This document shows positions 36,779 to 45,864 of a stretch of DNA of 64,000 nt, piece after piece (position 1 is the stretch's first letter; each line of letters starts with the position of its first letter). The position numbers were made by a program, and so were the translations under genes. Under the pieces are notes generated by a model. That model worked only from the letters and a program-made list of their open reading frames with translations. It was not told the DNA's origin and made no database searches. The stretch is from Mycolicibacterium tokaiense (GTDB lineage: Bacteria > Actinomycetota > Actinomycetes > Mycobacteriales > Mycobacteriaceae): the NCBI RefSeq assembly GCF_010725885.1, contig NZ_AP022600.1, positions 5,890,001 to 5,954,000 on the forward strand, written 5' to 3'.

Positions 36779-37132
36779 ATGAGGTCTCGCACCGAATCCG
36801 AGGAGCTGGTGGTCGAGGGGCTGCGTCAGCCATTGAGCTTGGGCTGGCTGCACGGCTTTTTCGAATACGACCTGCTGGACCACGGCCGGGCCCAGCAGCG
36901 CACGCTGGAGATGCTGCGCCATCTGCTCGAACAGGACCTGTTCGTGGTGGGCACCCCGGCCACCATCGGCTACCACCAGTGGCTGATGTCGGTGGACGAG
37001 GTGCTCGCGGAGATCACCGCGGTCTACGTCGATCGCTTCGCTGATCGGGGCGGCTGGGCCGAGTGCATCGAGTTGCACCTGACCACCAAGGGAAAGGAGC
37101 TCGGGCGCAGTCTGTTTCGCCGGTCGGCCTAG
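36779..37132 (+). CDS. Hypothetical protein, 117 residues
   Basis: A soluble, acidic protein with the start at ATG 36779, 41 bases after the universal stress gene on the same strand. Visible pattern: LGWLHGFFEYDLLDHGRAQ, LEMLRHLLEQDLFVVG, and a C-terminal ELHLTTKGKELGRSLFRRS. I do not recognise the family. The mixed helical composition and a position behind a USP fit a small stress-related protein, which is only a guess. Confidence 0.6.
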   Translation: MRSRTESEELVVEGLRQPLSLGWLHGFFEYDLLDHGRAQQRTLEMLRHLLEQDLFVVGTPATIGYHQWLMSVDEVLAEITAVYVDRFADRGGWAECIELHLTTKGKELGRSLFRRSA

Positions 37133-37147
37133 GAGAACGGGTGGACA

Positions 37148-37903
37148 TCACGCCCTCCGCAGCACCAACAACTCCCCCGTCACCGTCCCGTCCGCCAGCA
37201 GCCCACCGATGAGCTCACTCTGCTTTTCGGCCAGTTGCCAGGCGCGTTCATTGTGATGGCGGGCCTTGATCTCCTCTGTCACCGCGTCGATCTTGGCTTG
37301 CCAGTCGTCGGGGATGTCCGGTAGGTCGGCAGTACCGTGCCAGTGCTCCACACGCAACCCACTGCGGACGATCAGGTCGGTCAGGGTGCTCCGGGTCGGG
37401 AAGTTGTTGCCGTCGGGCTGGCCGGCGGGATCGGGTATCTGCGCCATGAACACCAGCAGCCCGATGCGACCCGGTGAGCGCACCACCCGCCGCAACTCGG
37501 TGAGGAAAGCCAGCTGGTCCTCGAGTGTGCACATCACGCCCAGCGCCCAGGCGGCGTCGAACATCTGATCCTCGAACGGCATGTCCGTGGCGCTGGCCTG
37601 CACCACCGGATATCCGAAGAGCGCCTGGGCCGCCCGGCACGCACCGTGCTCGGGCTCGAGCAGCGTCGGGCGTACCGACCGCCGCTGCACGGCGTACGCG
37701 GCGGGCCCGCCGACGCCGGCGCCGCTGTCGAGCAGGCTCTCCCCCGGCACCAACTCGAGATGCTCCATCAACCAGTCCAGCGCGGCCGGGCTGCCGCTAC
37801 CCCGGCACCCCGCCGGGATGTGGAACGACGGCCCAAAATCGCGCGCCACCTGCGCGGTGAACTCCGCGACCGTGCCGAACTCCGCTTCCATCGCCTCGCT
37901 CAT
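37148..37903 (-). CDS. SAM-dependent class I methyltransferase
   Basis: A 251-residue methyltransferase of the Methyltransf_11 type. The SAM loop is LLDSGAGVGGPAAYA (residues ~57-71), the motif II region is PTLLEPEHGACRAA, then ASATDMPFEDQMFDAAWALGVMCTLED and the post-I helix ELRRVVRSPGRIGLLVF. The substrate is unknown. The ATG overlaps the stop of the MTHFR-like gene (ATGA), so the two are co-expressed, possibly linking one-carbon supply to a methylation step. Confidence 0.82.
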   Translation of the reverse strand: MSEAMEAEFGTVAEFTAQVARDFGPSFHIPAGCRGSGSPAALDWLMEHLELVPGESLLDSGAGVGGPAAYAVQRRSVRPTLLEPEHGACRAAQALFGYPVVQASATDMPFEDQMFDAAWALGVMCTLEDQLAFLTELRRVVRSPGRIGLLVFMAQIPDPAGQPDGNNFPTRSTLTDLIVRSGLRVEHWHGTADLPDIPDDWQAKIDAVTEEIKARHHNERAWQLAEKQSELIGGLLADGTVTGELLVLRRA

Positions 37904-38871
37904 GCGAACTCCGTCCGGATCCGTTGCCCCACTTCGGCTTTGATCTGCGCCCCGACACGCGTGCCCGCGCTCGATGCCGAACCCGACAGGTTCACCCCGT
38001 CCACGCCGTCGATGGCCAACAGTGCCCGCGCCTCGGCCACCGCTGCGGCGATACCGGCCTCCACCGGGTCCCTGGCGTTGATCACCTGCGCCACCACCTC
38101 CTGGTCGAGTTCCAGCCCCGGAAGGCCTTCCAGAATCGCTGCGGACCAGGGGTCGGTGAACACTGCCACCGCGGCCAGCACCGGGATCGAAAGCCCCAGC
38201 GCCCGGGCCTCTGCCATGAACGCAGCCACCTGAGCGGGGTACGGCACATGGTTGAGCACTGCGATCCGCGCGCCGGCACGCTGCTTCTGCACCAACCGCG
38301 CCGGGCGGCCTGTCACCGGTGGAGCCGTCGGTGTCTCGGGTGCCGCGGCCGTCACGCCCAGCGCGGCTGCCAGCGACAGCAGCCGCGGCCCGTCGAGGTC
38401 GAAGGTCTGCGTGACGTCCGGGCGCACGTCATAACCTCGCCCGTCGCCGGTCACACAGAAAACTGTCTGTACCCCCACCTGCCGAAGACCTCGCAACTCC
38501 TGCTCCAGGACGATGCGGTTGCGATCGCGACAGGACAGCGTGATCCACGGGCTGACGCCGCTGTCGAGCAGCATCCGGCCGGCCAGTGTGGGTGGAAAAT
38601 CGGGCCGGTTCTGATGCTCACCGACCAGCACCGCATCACACGCCGGAGCCAGGAGCTCGGCGGTCGCAACCAGGTCGGCGGGGTCGAACGGGGCGGCGCT
38701 GAAATCCGTGAGCACCAGTGGCGCCGTCACCGGCACACCGTCGGCGACCGGCCCCGACCAGGGCACCACCTCAGGGAACGCACACGGACCCGGACGCATC
38801 TCGCAGGAGCCGTCGGGGTGCACACCACCACACGGGCCGAAGTCCATTCGCTTCGGGCAGCACACACCCAC
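37900..38871 (-). CDS. MTHFR-like protein with N-terminal Cys-rich MTHFR_C module
   Basis: A 323-residue protein. Residues 1-30 carry a cysteine cluster (C4, C5, C14, C23, C30) in CPKRMDFGPCGG and SCEM, as in the MTHFR_C module that normally sits C-terminal or in a separate protein. The remainder is a TIM-barrel of the methylenetetrahydrofolate reductase type (LVGEHQNRPDFPPTLAG, WITLSCRDRNRIVLEQELRGL, VFCVTGDG). The domain order is therefore reversed relative to usual MetF/MetV arrangements. It might reduce or sense folate one-carbon units; FAD binding could not be verified. It overlaps the methyltransferase gene by four bases. Confidence 0.72.
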   Translation of the reverse strand: MGVCCPKRMDFGPCGGVHPDGSCEMRPGPCAFPEVVPWSGPVADGVPVTAPLVLTDFSAAPFDPADLVATAELLAPACDAVLVGEHQNRPDFPPTLAGRMLLDSGVSPWITLSCRDRNRIVLEQELRGLRQVGVQTVFCVTGDGRGYDVRPDVTQTFDLDGPRLLSLAAALGVTAAAPETPTAPPVTGRPARLVQKQRAGARIAVLNHVPYPAQVAAFMAEARALGLSIPVLAAVAVFTDPWSAAILEGLPGLELDQEVVAQVINARDPVEAGIAAAVAEARALLAIDGVDGVNLSGSASSAGTRVGAQIKAEVGQRIRTEFA

Positions 38872-38934
38872 TACCTCCCCCTTCCGCGAACGCCGGCGAG
38901 GTACAGGTCTACCCGCTGCGGACGGGGGTAATCG

Positions 38935-39702
38935 TCAGTAGACGGTGTACCCGCCGTCGATCACGACCACCGAGCCGGTCATGAACGCCGAGGCGTCAGA
39001 CGCCATGTAGACCACCGTGGGGGCGATCTCCTCGGGCATCGCGTAGCGCTTCATCGGCGCGTCTTCGATCCAGTGCTGCCGGAACTCCGGGCGGTCCACC
39101 GGGGCCATCTCGGTCTTGACGTATCCGGGTGCCAGCGCGTTGACCCGGATGTTGTAGGGCGCCCACTCCGCGGCCAGTGATTTGGTCAGCTGGTGCACCG
39201 CGGCCTTGGACGCGTTGTAGGACGCCTGCCACTGCGGACGGTTGACGATGATGGAGCTGATGGATCCGATGTTGAGGATGTTGCCGCCGCCGTGGTCTTT
39301 CATATAGGCTCCGGCGCGCTTGCTCAGCCGCCACAGCGAGCGGGTGTTGACGTCGAACACCAGATCCCAGTCGTCGTCGGCGATCTCGAGTGCCGGCTGG
39401 TGGATGGCCAGCCCGGCGTTGTTGAGCAACAGGTCCAGCCCGCCCAGGCGCTCCACGGCGCCGTCGATGGCTGCCGCGGGCCCGTCGTCGGCGGTCACGT
39501 CCACCTCGAAGGCCTGCACCTTGAGTCCCTCGTCGGCCAGCGCCGCGAGTGCGGAGGCGTTGCGGTCGACATCGCGCGAGACGAACACCACGTCGGCACC
39601 GGCCTCGGCGAGCCCGCGCACGAATGCGAACCCGAGCCCGCGGTTGCCCCCGGTCACCAGGGCACGCTTGCCGGCCAGCGAGAAGGCATCAAGAACTGTC
39701 AC
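38935..39702 (-). CDS. Short-chain dehydrogenase, polyol/sugar type
   Basis: A 255-residue classical SDR. The cofactor loop is TGGNRGLG (residues ~18-25), NNAG is at ~91, the active-site Ser lies in NIGSISS, and YNASK holds the catalytic Tyr/Lys. GYVKTEM and SVVVIDGGYTVY close the protein. The pattern resembles gluconate-5-, mannitol- or arabitol-dehydrogenases. It is encoded directly behind the sugar-type ABC importer genes on the same strand, 27 bases away, so it likely oxidises the imported sugar or polyol. Confidence 0.85.
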   Translation of the reverse strand: MTVLDAFSLAGKRALVTGGNRGLGFAFVRGLAEAGADVVFVSRDVDRNASALAALADEGLKVQAFEVDVTADDGPAAAIDGAVERLGGLDLLLNNAGLAIHQPALEIADDDWDLVFDVNTRSLWRLSKRAGAYMKDHGGGNILNIGSISSIIVNRPQWQASYNASKAAVHQLTKSLAAEWAPYNIRVNALAPGYVKTEMAPVDRPEFRQHWIEDAPMKRYAMPEEIAPTVVYMASDASAFMTGSVVVIDGGYTVY

Positions 39703-39729
39703 TACGTCCTCCGTTTCGACCGGGCGGGC

Positions 39730-40815
39730 TCAGTCGCCGCCACGGAACCTTCGGGTGGTCAACCCGTTGAGCAGCGCGGCCAGGATCAGCACCACACCGA
39801 GCGCGAGCAGCTGGAACTGGGTTCCGGTGTTGCCCGAGAAGTACAAGATGATGCCCGCGTTGAGCCACACGATCAGCAGCGTGGCCAGCAGCACCCCCGC
39901 GATACGCCCGATGCCGCCGGTGATCGCGACCCCGCCCAGCACGGCGATGGTGATGGCAGGCAGCGCCAGCCCGTTGCCCGCGGTGCCGGCATCAGGCCGC
40001 GCGGAGGCGAACTGAGCGGTGATGTAGACCGCCACCAACCCCGAGAGCACCCCGGAGGTCACGTAGGCGCGCATCCGGGTGGCGGCGACATCGACGCCGG
40101 CCCAGCGCGCCGCCACGTCGTTGGTGCCAATGGCGTACAGCCGGCGCCCGTAGGTGCCGCGGCCCAGCGCAAGCCACAGCACCAGCAGCACCGGGATCAA
40201 GAAGGTGAACACCCCCAGGGGCACGTTGGGGATGTAGGGCCCGATCACGGGCAGCTCCACAGAACTGGTCAGCGAGTACAGCCCCTGGATCTCGGGGCTG
40301 TTGATCGGCTTCTGGCCGTTGATCACCATCGCAATCGACTTGTACGCGTAGTAGGTGGCCAGCGTGGCGATGAGGGCGGGAAAACCGATGCGGGCCACCA
40401 GGAATCCGTTGACGGCGCCCAGCAGCGCACCGACGGCCACGGCCAGCAGGATGGCCAGCGGAAGCGGCCAGCCCCACTGCCCGTAGGCGAACCCGAAGAT
40501 CATGCCGACAAGCGACACCATGGCACCCACGGACAGGTCGATGCCGCCGCGGCCGGAGACGATGACCACCAGCTGTGCGAAGGCCAGCATGGCCAGCGGC
40601 ACCGCGTCGATCAGCACGGCCGACATGTAGTCGAAGTCGTAGTCGCCGGACAGATATCCGTTGGCGCTCAGGTACATCAACCACGCGACGACGATGACGA
40701 TCAGGATGCCCAACAGCACGATGCGCTGGGTCAGGACGGCCTCGAGGATCCGGTCGGCCCGGCTGCGCCCGGCCGGCTTGGGCGTGGCCGGCGGCGCCGC
40801 GGTCTCAGCGGTCAC
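39730..40815 (-). CDS. Sugar ABC importer permease (RbsC-like)
   Basis: A 361-residue BPD_transp_2 permease with about nine to ten membrane helices. Family landmarks are GGIDLSVGAMVSLVGM and GPxxGAVNGFLVARIGFPALIATLATYYAYKS (here GALLGAVNGFLVARIG), followed by GGVAITGGIGRIAGVLLATLLI. The GTG at 40815 with GGAGGG upstream is chosen over a longer open frame. It overlaps the second permease by four bases (GTGA). Together they form a heteromeric channel, as in rhamnose and AI-2/Lsr-type importers. Confidence 0.87.
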   Translation of the reverse strand: MTAETAAPPATPKPAGRSRADRILEAVLTQRIVLLGILIVIVVAWLMYLSANGYLSGDYDFDYMSAVLIDAVPLAMLAFAQLVVIVSGRGGIDLSVGAMVSLVGMIFGFAYGQWGWPLPLAILLAVAVGALLGAVNGFLVARIGFPALIATLATYYAYKSIAMVINGQKPINSPEIQGLYSLTSSVELPVIGPYIPNVPLGVFTFLIPVLLVLWLALGRGTYGRRLYAIGTNDVAARWAGVDVAATRMRAYVTSGVLSGLVAVYITAQFASARPDAGTAGNGLALPAITIAVLGGVAITGGIGRIAGVLLATLLIVWLNAGIILYFSGNTGTQFQLLALGVVLILAALLNGLTTRRFRGGD

Positions 40816-41834
40816 GGTTCCCTCCTGGCACGTCGACGGAGCAGATCGGTTCCGACCGCGACGACGATGAAGATGCCGACGAACAGGTCGGACAGTTGTG
40901 AGGGCCAACCCAGTTGGGTGACACCTGATTTGACGGTCTGCACCAGCAACGCGCCGAGCAGGGTGCCCAGCACCGAGCCGCGGCCGCCCATGATCGACGT
41001 ACCGCCGATGACCACTGCGGCGATCACCGCGAGTTCCTGGCCCGAGCCCACCGACTGGTCCAGGTTCGAGGTGCCCTTGGCCAGGGTGAAAATCGAGGCG
41101 AGTCCGACCAGCAGTCCGGTGACCACGTAGGCGATCAGGATGCGGCGCTGCACCCGGATGCCGGCCAGCCGGGCGGCCACCGGGTCACCACCGACGGCGA
41201 AGAAGTGCCGGCCACCGGGGGTGTGTCGCAGATACCACCAGGCGATGGCCGCGAGGATGACGGTGATGGCGAAGCTGTTCGGCACACCCAGTGTGCGGCC
41301 GTCGACGCCACGTCCGAACCACGCCAACGTGTTCGGCATGCCGGCCACCGGGGTGGACCCGAAGATCTGCAGTCCGATGAACAGGAAGAGGTTCGCGGTG
41401 CCGAAGGTGATGATGATGGCGTGCACCCGGCCGTAGGCGATCAGCAGACCGTTGAGCAGGCCCAGCACCGCGCCGGTGCCGAGCGCCACCACCAGACACC
41501 ACCACACCGGCAGGGCGGCGTCGCGCATCAGTTTGGCGGTCACCACCGAACACACCATGATGGCGCCGGCGACGGAGACATCGATGCCGCCGGTGATGAT
41601 GACAAAGGTCATCCCGATGCCGATCAGCGCCACCGGTGCGACTTCGACCAGCAGCGGGATGATCGACCCCGCGCTCAGGAACGCCGGGGTGGCGAACGCC
41701 AGGACGATCCACAGCACCACCAGCACGCCGATCAGGACGATCTCGGCCGGGGTCACCGGTGAGGGCAGCACGCGGCCGCGGGTTTTCACCGCGGCGGCAG
41801 ACGGTGCCGCGTTGGGATCCACTGTGGTGCTCAC
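40812..41834 (-). CDS. Sugar ABC importer permease (RbsC-like)
   Basis: A 340-residue inner-membrane permease of the ribose/AI-2/rhamnose class. Landmarks: TGGIDVSVAGAIMVCSVV, GLLNGLLIAYGRVHAIIITFGTANLF, and AVVIGGTSIMGGRGSVLGTLLGALLVQ. The ATG at 41834 starts a hydrophilic ~25-residue lead before the first helix. It is translated just ahead of the other permease and behind the ATPase gene (25-base gap). Confidence 0.87.
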   Translation of the reverse strand: MSTTVDPNAAPSAAAVKTRGRVLPSPVTPAEIVLIGVLVVLWIVLAFATPAFLSAGSIIPLLVEVAPVALIGIGMTFVIITGGIDVSVAGAIMVCSVVTAKLMRDAALPVWWCLVVALGTGAVLGLLNGLLIAYGRVHAIIITFGTANLFLFIGLQIFGSTPVAGMPNTLAWFGRGVDGRTLGVPNSFAITVILAAIAWWYLRHTPGGRHFFAVGGDPVAARLAGIRVQRRILIAYVVTGLLVGLASIFTLAKGTSNLDQSVGSGQELAVIAAVVIGGTSIMGGRGSVLGTLLGALLVQTVKSGVTQLGWPSQLSDLFVGIFIVVAVGTDLLRRRARREP

Positions 41835-41859
41835 TGTGCTCTTCTCACGATTGTCTTTC

Positions 41860-43371
41860 TCACGGCGTCGCCGATCCTTCCCGGTCGCCGGCCGCGGCGG
41901 CCAGCACGTCGGCCTGCCGGGCGTCGGGACCGAACTCCGCGGTGATGGTGCCGGCCCGCACCACCAGCAGGCGGTCGGCGATGCGCAGCGCTTCCTGGAG
42001 ATCGGAGGTGACCACCAGAACCGCGGTGCCGTTGTCGGCGAGTTCGGCGATGATGCGGTGGATCTCCTCCTTGGCGCCGATGTCCACGCCCTGGGTGGGC
42101 TCGGCCAGCAGCAGCAGTTTCGGGCGTTCCACCAGCTGTCGCGCCAGCATCACCTTCTGTGCGTTGCCGCCGGACAGGGTGCCCACGGCCTGGTTCTCGT
42201 CGGAGGCCCGCACCGCCAGCCGCTTCATCAGATCCCGCACCACACTGCGCTCACCACGCCGGTCCACGAATACCTTGGCCAGCGAGAGCTTCTGCAGGTG
42301 CCCGATCGAGACGTTGAACGCGATGGACTGGAACGAGAACATGCCCTCGGTCTTGCGGTTGGCCGGCAGCAGGGCGATGCCGGCGCGGGCGGCTTCGCGC
42401 GGGGAACGCGGAGCCACCGCGCGTCCCTCGACGACGATGTCGCCGCCGCTGGTCTTGGCCAATCCGTAGATGCATTCCGCGATTTCGGCCACACCGGAGC
42501 CGACGAGGCCGTAGAGCCCGAGGATCTCTCCCGAACGCAACTGCAGGCTCACGTCCTGGAAGGAGCCGGCCCGCCCCAACGACTTCAGCTCCAGCACCGG
42601 CTCCCCCTTGGGGGTGGTGCGTGGCTCGGTGTTCTCCGAGAGCGCATCGCCCACCATGAGTTCGGCGATGCGGCGCACCGTCATGTCCGCGATCGGGTAG
42701 GTGCCGATGGTGGCGCCGTCGCGCATCACGGTCACCTGGTCGGCGATGGTGATGACCTCATCGAGGCGGTGCGAGATGTAGATGACGGCCACACCGTCGG
42801 CGGCCAGCCGGCGGATGACGCCGAACAGCACTTCGATCTCGGCGTCGGTCAGGATGGCCGAAGGTTCGTCGAGGATCAGCACCCCGGCGTCGCCGGCCAG
42901 CGCCTTGGCGATGGACACCTGCTGCTGGGTGGCCACCGACAGGGTTCCCACCACGGCAGTGGCCAGCGAGGCCGGCAGATCCAGGGATTCGAGCAGGGTG
43001 ACCACGGCTTCGTTCTGCGCGGTCCAGTCGACGCGGCCGCGGGTGACCATCTCGCGACCCATGAAGATGTTCTCGGCGACGGTCAGTTCGGCGAAGAGTT
43101 GCGGCTCCTGGTACACCGTGGCGATGCCGAGGTTGATGGCATCCAGCGTCGAGGTGATGGTCACCGGTTCACCGTTGTAGGTCACCGAACCCGCGTCCGG
43201 CGCGGTGGCACCGGAGATGATCTTGATGAGGGTGGACTTCCCGGCGCCGTTCTCCCCCACCAGGGCGTGCACCTGCCCGGGTTGCAGCTCGAAGTCGGCG
43301 TGCCTGATGGCCTTGACCGCGCCGTAGCTCTTGACGACCCCGGTGAGGGTCAGTCGAGGCTGCTGCGCCAT
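41860..43371 (-). CDS. Sugar ABC importer ATPase, tandem domains (RbsA-like)
   Basis: A 503-residue double ABC ATPase. The first domain has an intact Walker A (LVGENGAGKSTLIKI), a signature LSVATQQQVSIAKAL and a Walker B VLILDEPSA. The second has the degenerate P-loop usual in this family (GLYGLVGSGVAEIAE) and a canonical signature LSGGNAQKVMLARQL. Its Walker B reads LLLLAEPTQGVD, with Ala in place of Asp. The ATG at 43371 has GGGAGAG upstream. It energises the two permeases encoded downstream. Confidence 0.9.
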   Translation of the reverse strand: MAQQPRLTLTGVVKSYGAVKAIRHADFELQPGQVHALVGENGAGKSTLIKIISGATAPDAGSVTYNGEPVTITSTLDAINLGIATVYQEPQLFAELTVAENIFMGREMVTRGRVDWTAQNEAVVTLLESLDLPASLATAVVGTLSVATQQQVSIAKALAGDAGVLILDEPSAILTDAEIEVLFGVIRRLAADGVAVIYISHRLDEVITIADQVTVMRDGATIGTYPIADMTVRRIAELMVGDALSENTEPRTTPKGEPVLELKSLGRAGSFQDVSLQLRSGEILGLYGLVGSGVAEIAECIYGLAKTSGGDIVVEGRAVAPRSPREAARAGIALLPANRKTEGMFSFQSIAFNVSIGHLQKLSLAKVFVDRRGERSVVRDLMKRLAVRASDENQAVGTLSGGNAQKVMLARQLVERPKLLLLAEPTQGVDIGAKEEIHRIIAELADNGTAVLVVTSDLQEALRIADRLLVVRAGTITAEFGPDARQADVLAAAAGDREGSATP

Positions 43372-43443
43372 GAACTCTCCCATGGGTGGTAGCGGAACCG
43401 GATGGGCGGCAGGCACGTCGGCCTGCCGCCCGTCCAGAGTGGA

Positions 43444-44508
43444 TCAGTAGTCGAAGTCGCCGACGTTCTCGGTGGTGATCAGCAGCGGATCACCGAGGAC
43501 CAGGGTCTTGCTGGCCTCGTCCCACTTCACGTCACTCATGTCGTCGTTGACCTTGTTGTCGGCTTCGAACGGCTTGCCCTCGGCCACCTGCTGGCCGGCC
43601 CACACCGTGAGGTAGCCGAGGTTCTCGACGTTCCACAGGATCGAACCGGAGGAGGATCCGTCCTCCAGGTAGGGCGCCATCGACTTCGGGGTGCCGACGC
43701 CGACGGTGAAGACCTGTCCGATCTTGCCGGCATCCTTGACCGCCTGTGCCACACCGACGGCCGAGGTGGTGCACTGACCCAGCAGACCCTTGAGGTCGGG
43801 GTGTGCGCTCATCAGGTCGGTGGACATCTGGGTGCCGCGAGCCTGGTCCTCGCCGGAGTACACCACGTCGACCAGCTCGGCCTCGGGGTACTTCTCTGCG
43901 ACATAGGCCTTTTCGACCTCGATCCAGGAGTTCAGGTTCTCGGCGGTCTCACCGCAGGACACGATGGCCCACTTGCCCGTTCCGCCCATTGCCTGCATCA
44001 GCGTCTCGGCAGTCGTGGTGCCGATGCCCTCGGCGGTGGCCTGGTTGACGAACGCCTCGCGCACCGAGTTCGGGGCGTCGGTGTCGGCGGTCATCACCTT
44101 GATGCCGGCGTCGGCGGCTTCCTTCATCAGCGGCGCCATGGAATCGGGGTCGTTCGGGGCGACCACGAGGACGTCGACGTTCTGCTGGATGAACGACCGC
44201 ACGATCTGCGCCTGGGCGGCGGCGTCGGCCGAGGTGGGGCCCTGGTAGAGCCACTCGATGTTGCCGAGTTCGGAGGCAGCCTTCTTGGCGCCGGAGTCCA
44301 TGGCCTCGAAGTAGGGCGAACCCTGCAGCTTCGGCACGAACGCGACCTTGATCGCCTCGCCGGAGGCGGCTCCACCGCTCTGTTCAGCGCTGCCGCCACC
44401 CGTGGTGGCCGGAGCGGCTTCTTCGTTCTTCTTGGTACAGCCGCCGGTGATCATTGCCATGGCCAACGCCACGCTGATCACTCCGACGACACGTTGGGAA
44501 ATCGCCAT
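43444..44508 (-). CDS. Sugar ABC importer substrate-binding lipoprotein (RbsB/LsrB-like)
   Basis: A 354-residue periplasmic-binding lipoprotein. A signal sequence ends in a lipobox-like ITGGC with the lipidated Cys at residue 24, followed by a Gly/Ser/Ala linker to ~50. The body is a type 1 periplasmic-binding domain: KVAFVPKLQGSPYFEAMDSGAKKAA, DVLVVAPNDPDSMAPLMKEA, GIKVMTADTDAP, and GQVFTVGVGTPKSMAPYLED. The pattern is closest to AI-2/rhamnose binding proteins, but the ligand is not determinable. It is the first gene of the SBP-ATPase-permease-permease-SDR operon; the ATG follows GAAGGAAG. Confidence 0.88.
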   Translation of the reverse strand: MAISQRVVGVISVALAMAMITGGCTKKNEEAAPATTGGGSAEQSGGAASGEAIKVAFVPKLQGSPYFEAMDSGAKKAASELGNIEWLYQGPTSADAAAQAQIVRSFIQQNVDVLVVAPNDPDSMAPLMKEAADAGIKVMTADTDAPNSVREAFVNQATAEGIGTTTAETLMQAMGGTGKWAIVSCGETAENLNSWIEVEKAYVAEKYPEAELVDVVYSGEDQARGTQMSTDLMSAHPDLKGLLGQCTTSAVGVAQAVKDAGKIGQVFTVGVGTPKSMAPYLEDGSSSGSILWNVENLGYLTVWAGQQVAEGKPFEADNKVNDDMSDVKWDEASKTLVLGDPLLITTENVGDFDY

Positions 44509-44617
44509 CGATTCTTCCTTCGGCCCGGGGTCAGTATCACGTGCCGCCGTCGTTCCGACGCCGGCTGCGTGCACCTCGCCCGAGACCTCCCCGGGCAGGC
44601 GAACACCCGGCGCTTGC

Positions 44618-44653
44618 GTTTCATATATCGAACTCAGCGTCGAGTGATGAAAC
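44618..44653. promoter_or_regulatory. Inverted repeat in divergent promoter of ABC operon and regulator
   Basis: A perfect seven-base inverted repeat GTTTCAT / ATGAAAC with 22 bases between the arms lies in the 249-base divergent region. It is a plausible looping or dimer-of-dimers operator for the adjacent regulator. Confidence 0.4.
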
Positions 44654-44757
44654 ACACAGTAAGCATCCGGTCGGCGCCTTGTCAACAACGACGGCCGTCG
44701 CGTCGGAACGCGAAAGTGCCACTGGTCGAAGGCCGGAAATCCCGTACGCTTCCTCGA

Positions 44758-45864
44758 ATGGCGGTGGTTGCAGACGTGGCGGCGCACGGTGGGCGCGTCC
44801 CCGCCATGACGCGTGCAGCCGTGGTTCTGCAGACCGTCAGCCGTGCCACCCGGCCGATGACGCTGGCCGAACTGACCGAGCTGACCGGGTTTCCGAAGAG
44901 CAGCGTGATGGGCATCTGCCATGCGCTGGCCGATGAGCTGCTGCTGACCCGCGGGGTCGACGGCACCTACGTACTGGGGTCGCGGGTGTTCGAGCTCGCC
45001 TCCGCCGCCCGGGCCCGGAGCTGGCCCGTCCACGACATCGGCTTCAGCTATCCGGTGGACGAGAGCTTCTTCCTCGCCGAGATCGGGGCCCTGCACGCCG
45101 AAGCCGAGCGTCTCGACGCCCGGCTGCACATCCACACCGCCATGCAGGACAGGGTCGGCCAGGCCCGGCAGATCCTCGAATTCGTGGACGCCGGACTGGA
45201 TCTCATCCTCGTCGAACCGGTGGCCTCCGAGGGCCTCGAAGAAGCCTGCGCCCGCGCCCGGGCCGCCCGTATCCCGGTGGTGGCCCTCGGCTCGGCAGTC
45301 AGCGGCGCCGACGCCGTGGTGGCCACCGACAACACCAAGGCCGGCTTCCTGGCCGGCTCGGCGTTGGCGACCGCGCTCGACGGACGTGGACGGGTGGCCG
45401 TTGTCGGTGGCATCCCGATCACCGCCAACTCCGACCGGATCGCCGGCTGCCTGGCCGCGCTGGCGCCACACCCGGCCATCCAGGTGGTCGCCACCAGCCG
45501 AGGTGAACTCGACGCCGGGTCGGGCCAGCGGGCCGCCGAGGAAATCCTGACCGCCGAGGTCCACGTCGACGGCTTCTTCGCCGCCAATGACCAGATCGCA
45601 GTGGGCATTTCGCAGGTGCTGCGCGAGCGTCGCCTGCATGTCCCGATCGTCGGGGTCGACGGCGCCCGCACCGCCGTCGAACAGATCCGCGCCGGCGGGC
45701 CGATCATCGCCACCGCGACGCAGGATCCGCCGGCGCTGGTGCGCGAGGCCATCGACATCGGGATCGCCCTGCACAGCGGTGCGCGGGTGATCAGGCCGAC
45801 CCGCTCCATCGCCCCACGACTGATCGATGTCCACAATGCCGCGGGATACACCCCATGGGGGTGA
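44758..45864 (+). CDS. Chimeric regulator: IclR-type HTH fused to periplasmic-binding-like sensor
   Basis: A 368-residue protein. Residues ~15-80 are an IclR-type winged helix (AAVVLQTVSRATRPMTLAELTELTGFPKSSVMGICHALADE). From ~95 to 350 follows a RbsB-like sugar-binding domain of the cytoplasmic sensor type (ESFFLAEIGALHAEAERLDA, LILVEPVASEGLEEACARARAARIPVVALG, VDGFFAANDQIAVGISQVLRE, VPIVGVDG). The common IclR effector domain is missing, and so is the LacI HTH that normally carries this sensor. It is divergent from the ABC importer and probably senses the same sugar. The ATG at 44758 lacks a strong Shine-Dalgarno; ATG 44806 is possible. Confidence 0.82.
   Translation: MAVVADVAAHGGRVPAMTRAAVVLQTVSRATRPMTLAELTELTGFPKSSVMGICHALADELLLTRGVDGTYVLGSRVFELASAARARSWPVHDIGFSYPVDESFFLAEIGALHAEAERLDARLHIHTAMQDRVGQARQILEFVDAGLDLILVEPVASEGLEEACARARAARIPVVALGSAVSGADAVVATDNTKAGFLAGSALATALDGRGRVAVVGGIPITANSDRIAGCLAALAPHPAIQVVATSRGELDAGSGQRAAEEILTAEVHVDGFFAANDQIAVGISQVLRERRLHVPIVGVDGARTAVEQIRAGGPIIATATQDPPALVREAIDIGIALHSGARVIRPTRSIAPRLIDVHNAAGYTPWG

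Noticed and set aside
39193..43392. Very long plus-strand frames opposite the SDR, permeases and ATPase
   Set aside because: Antisense shadows of well-supported ABC-importer genes; low-complexity composition.
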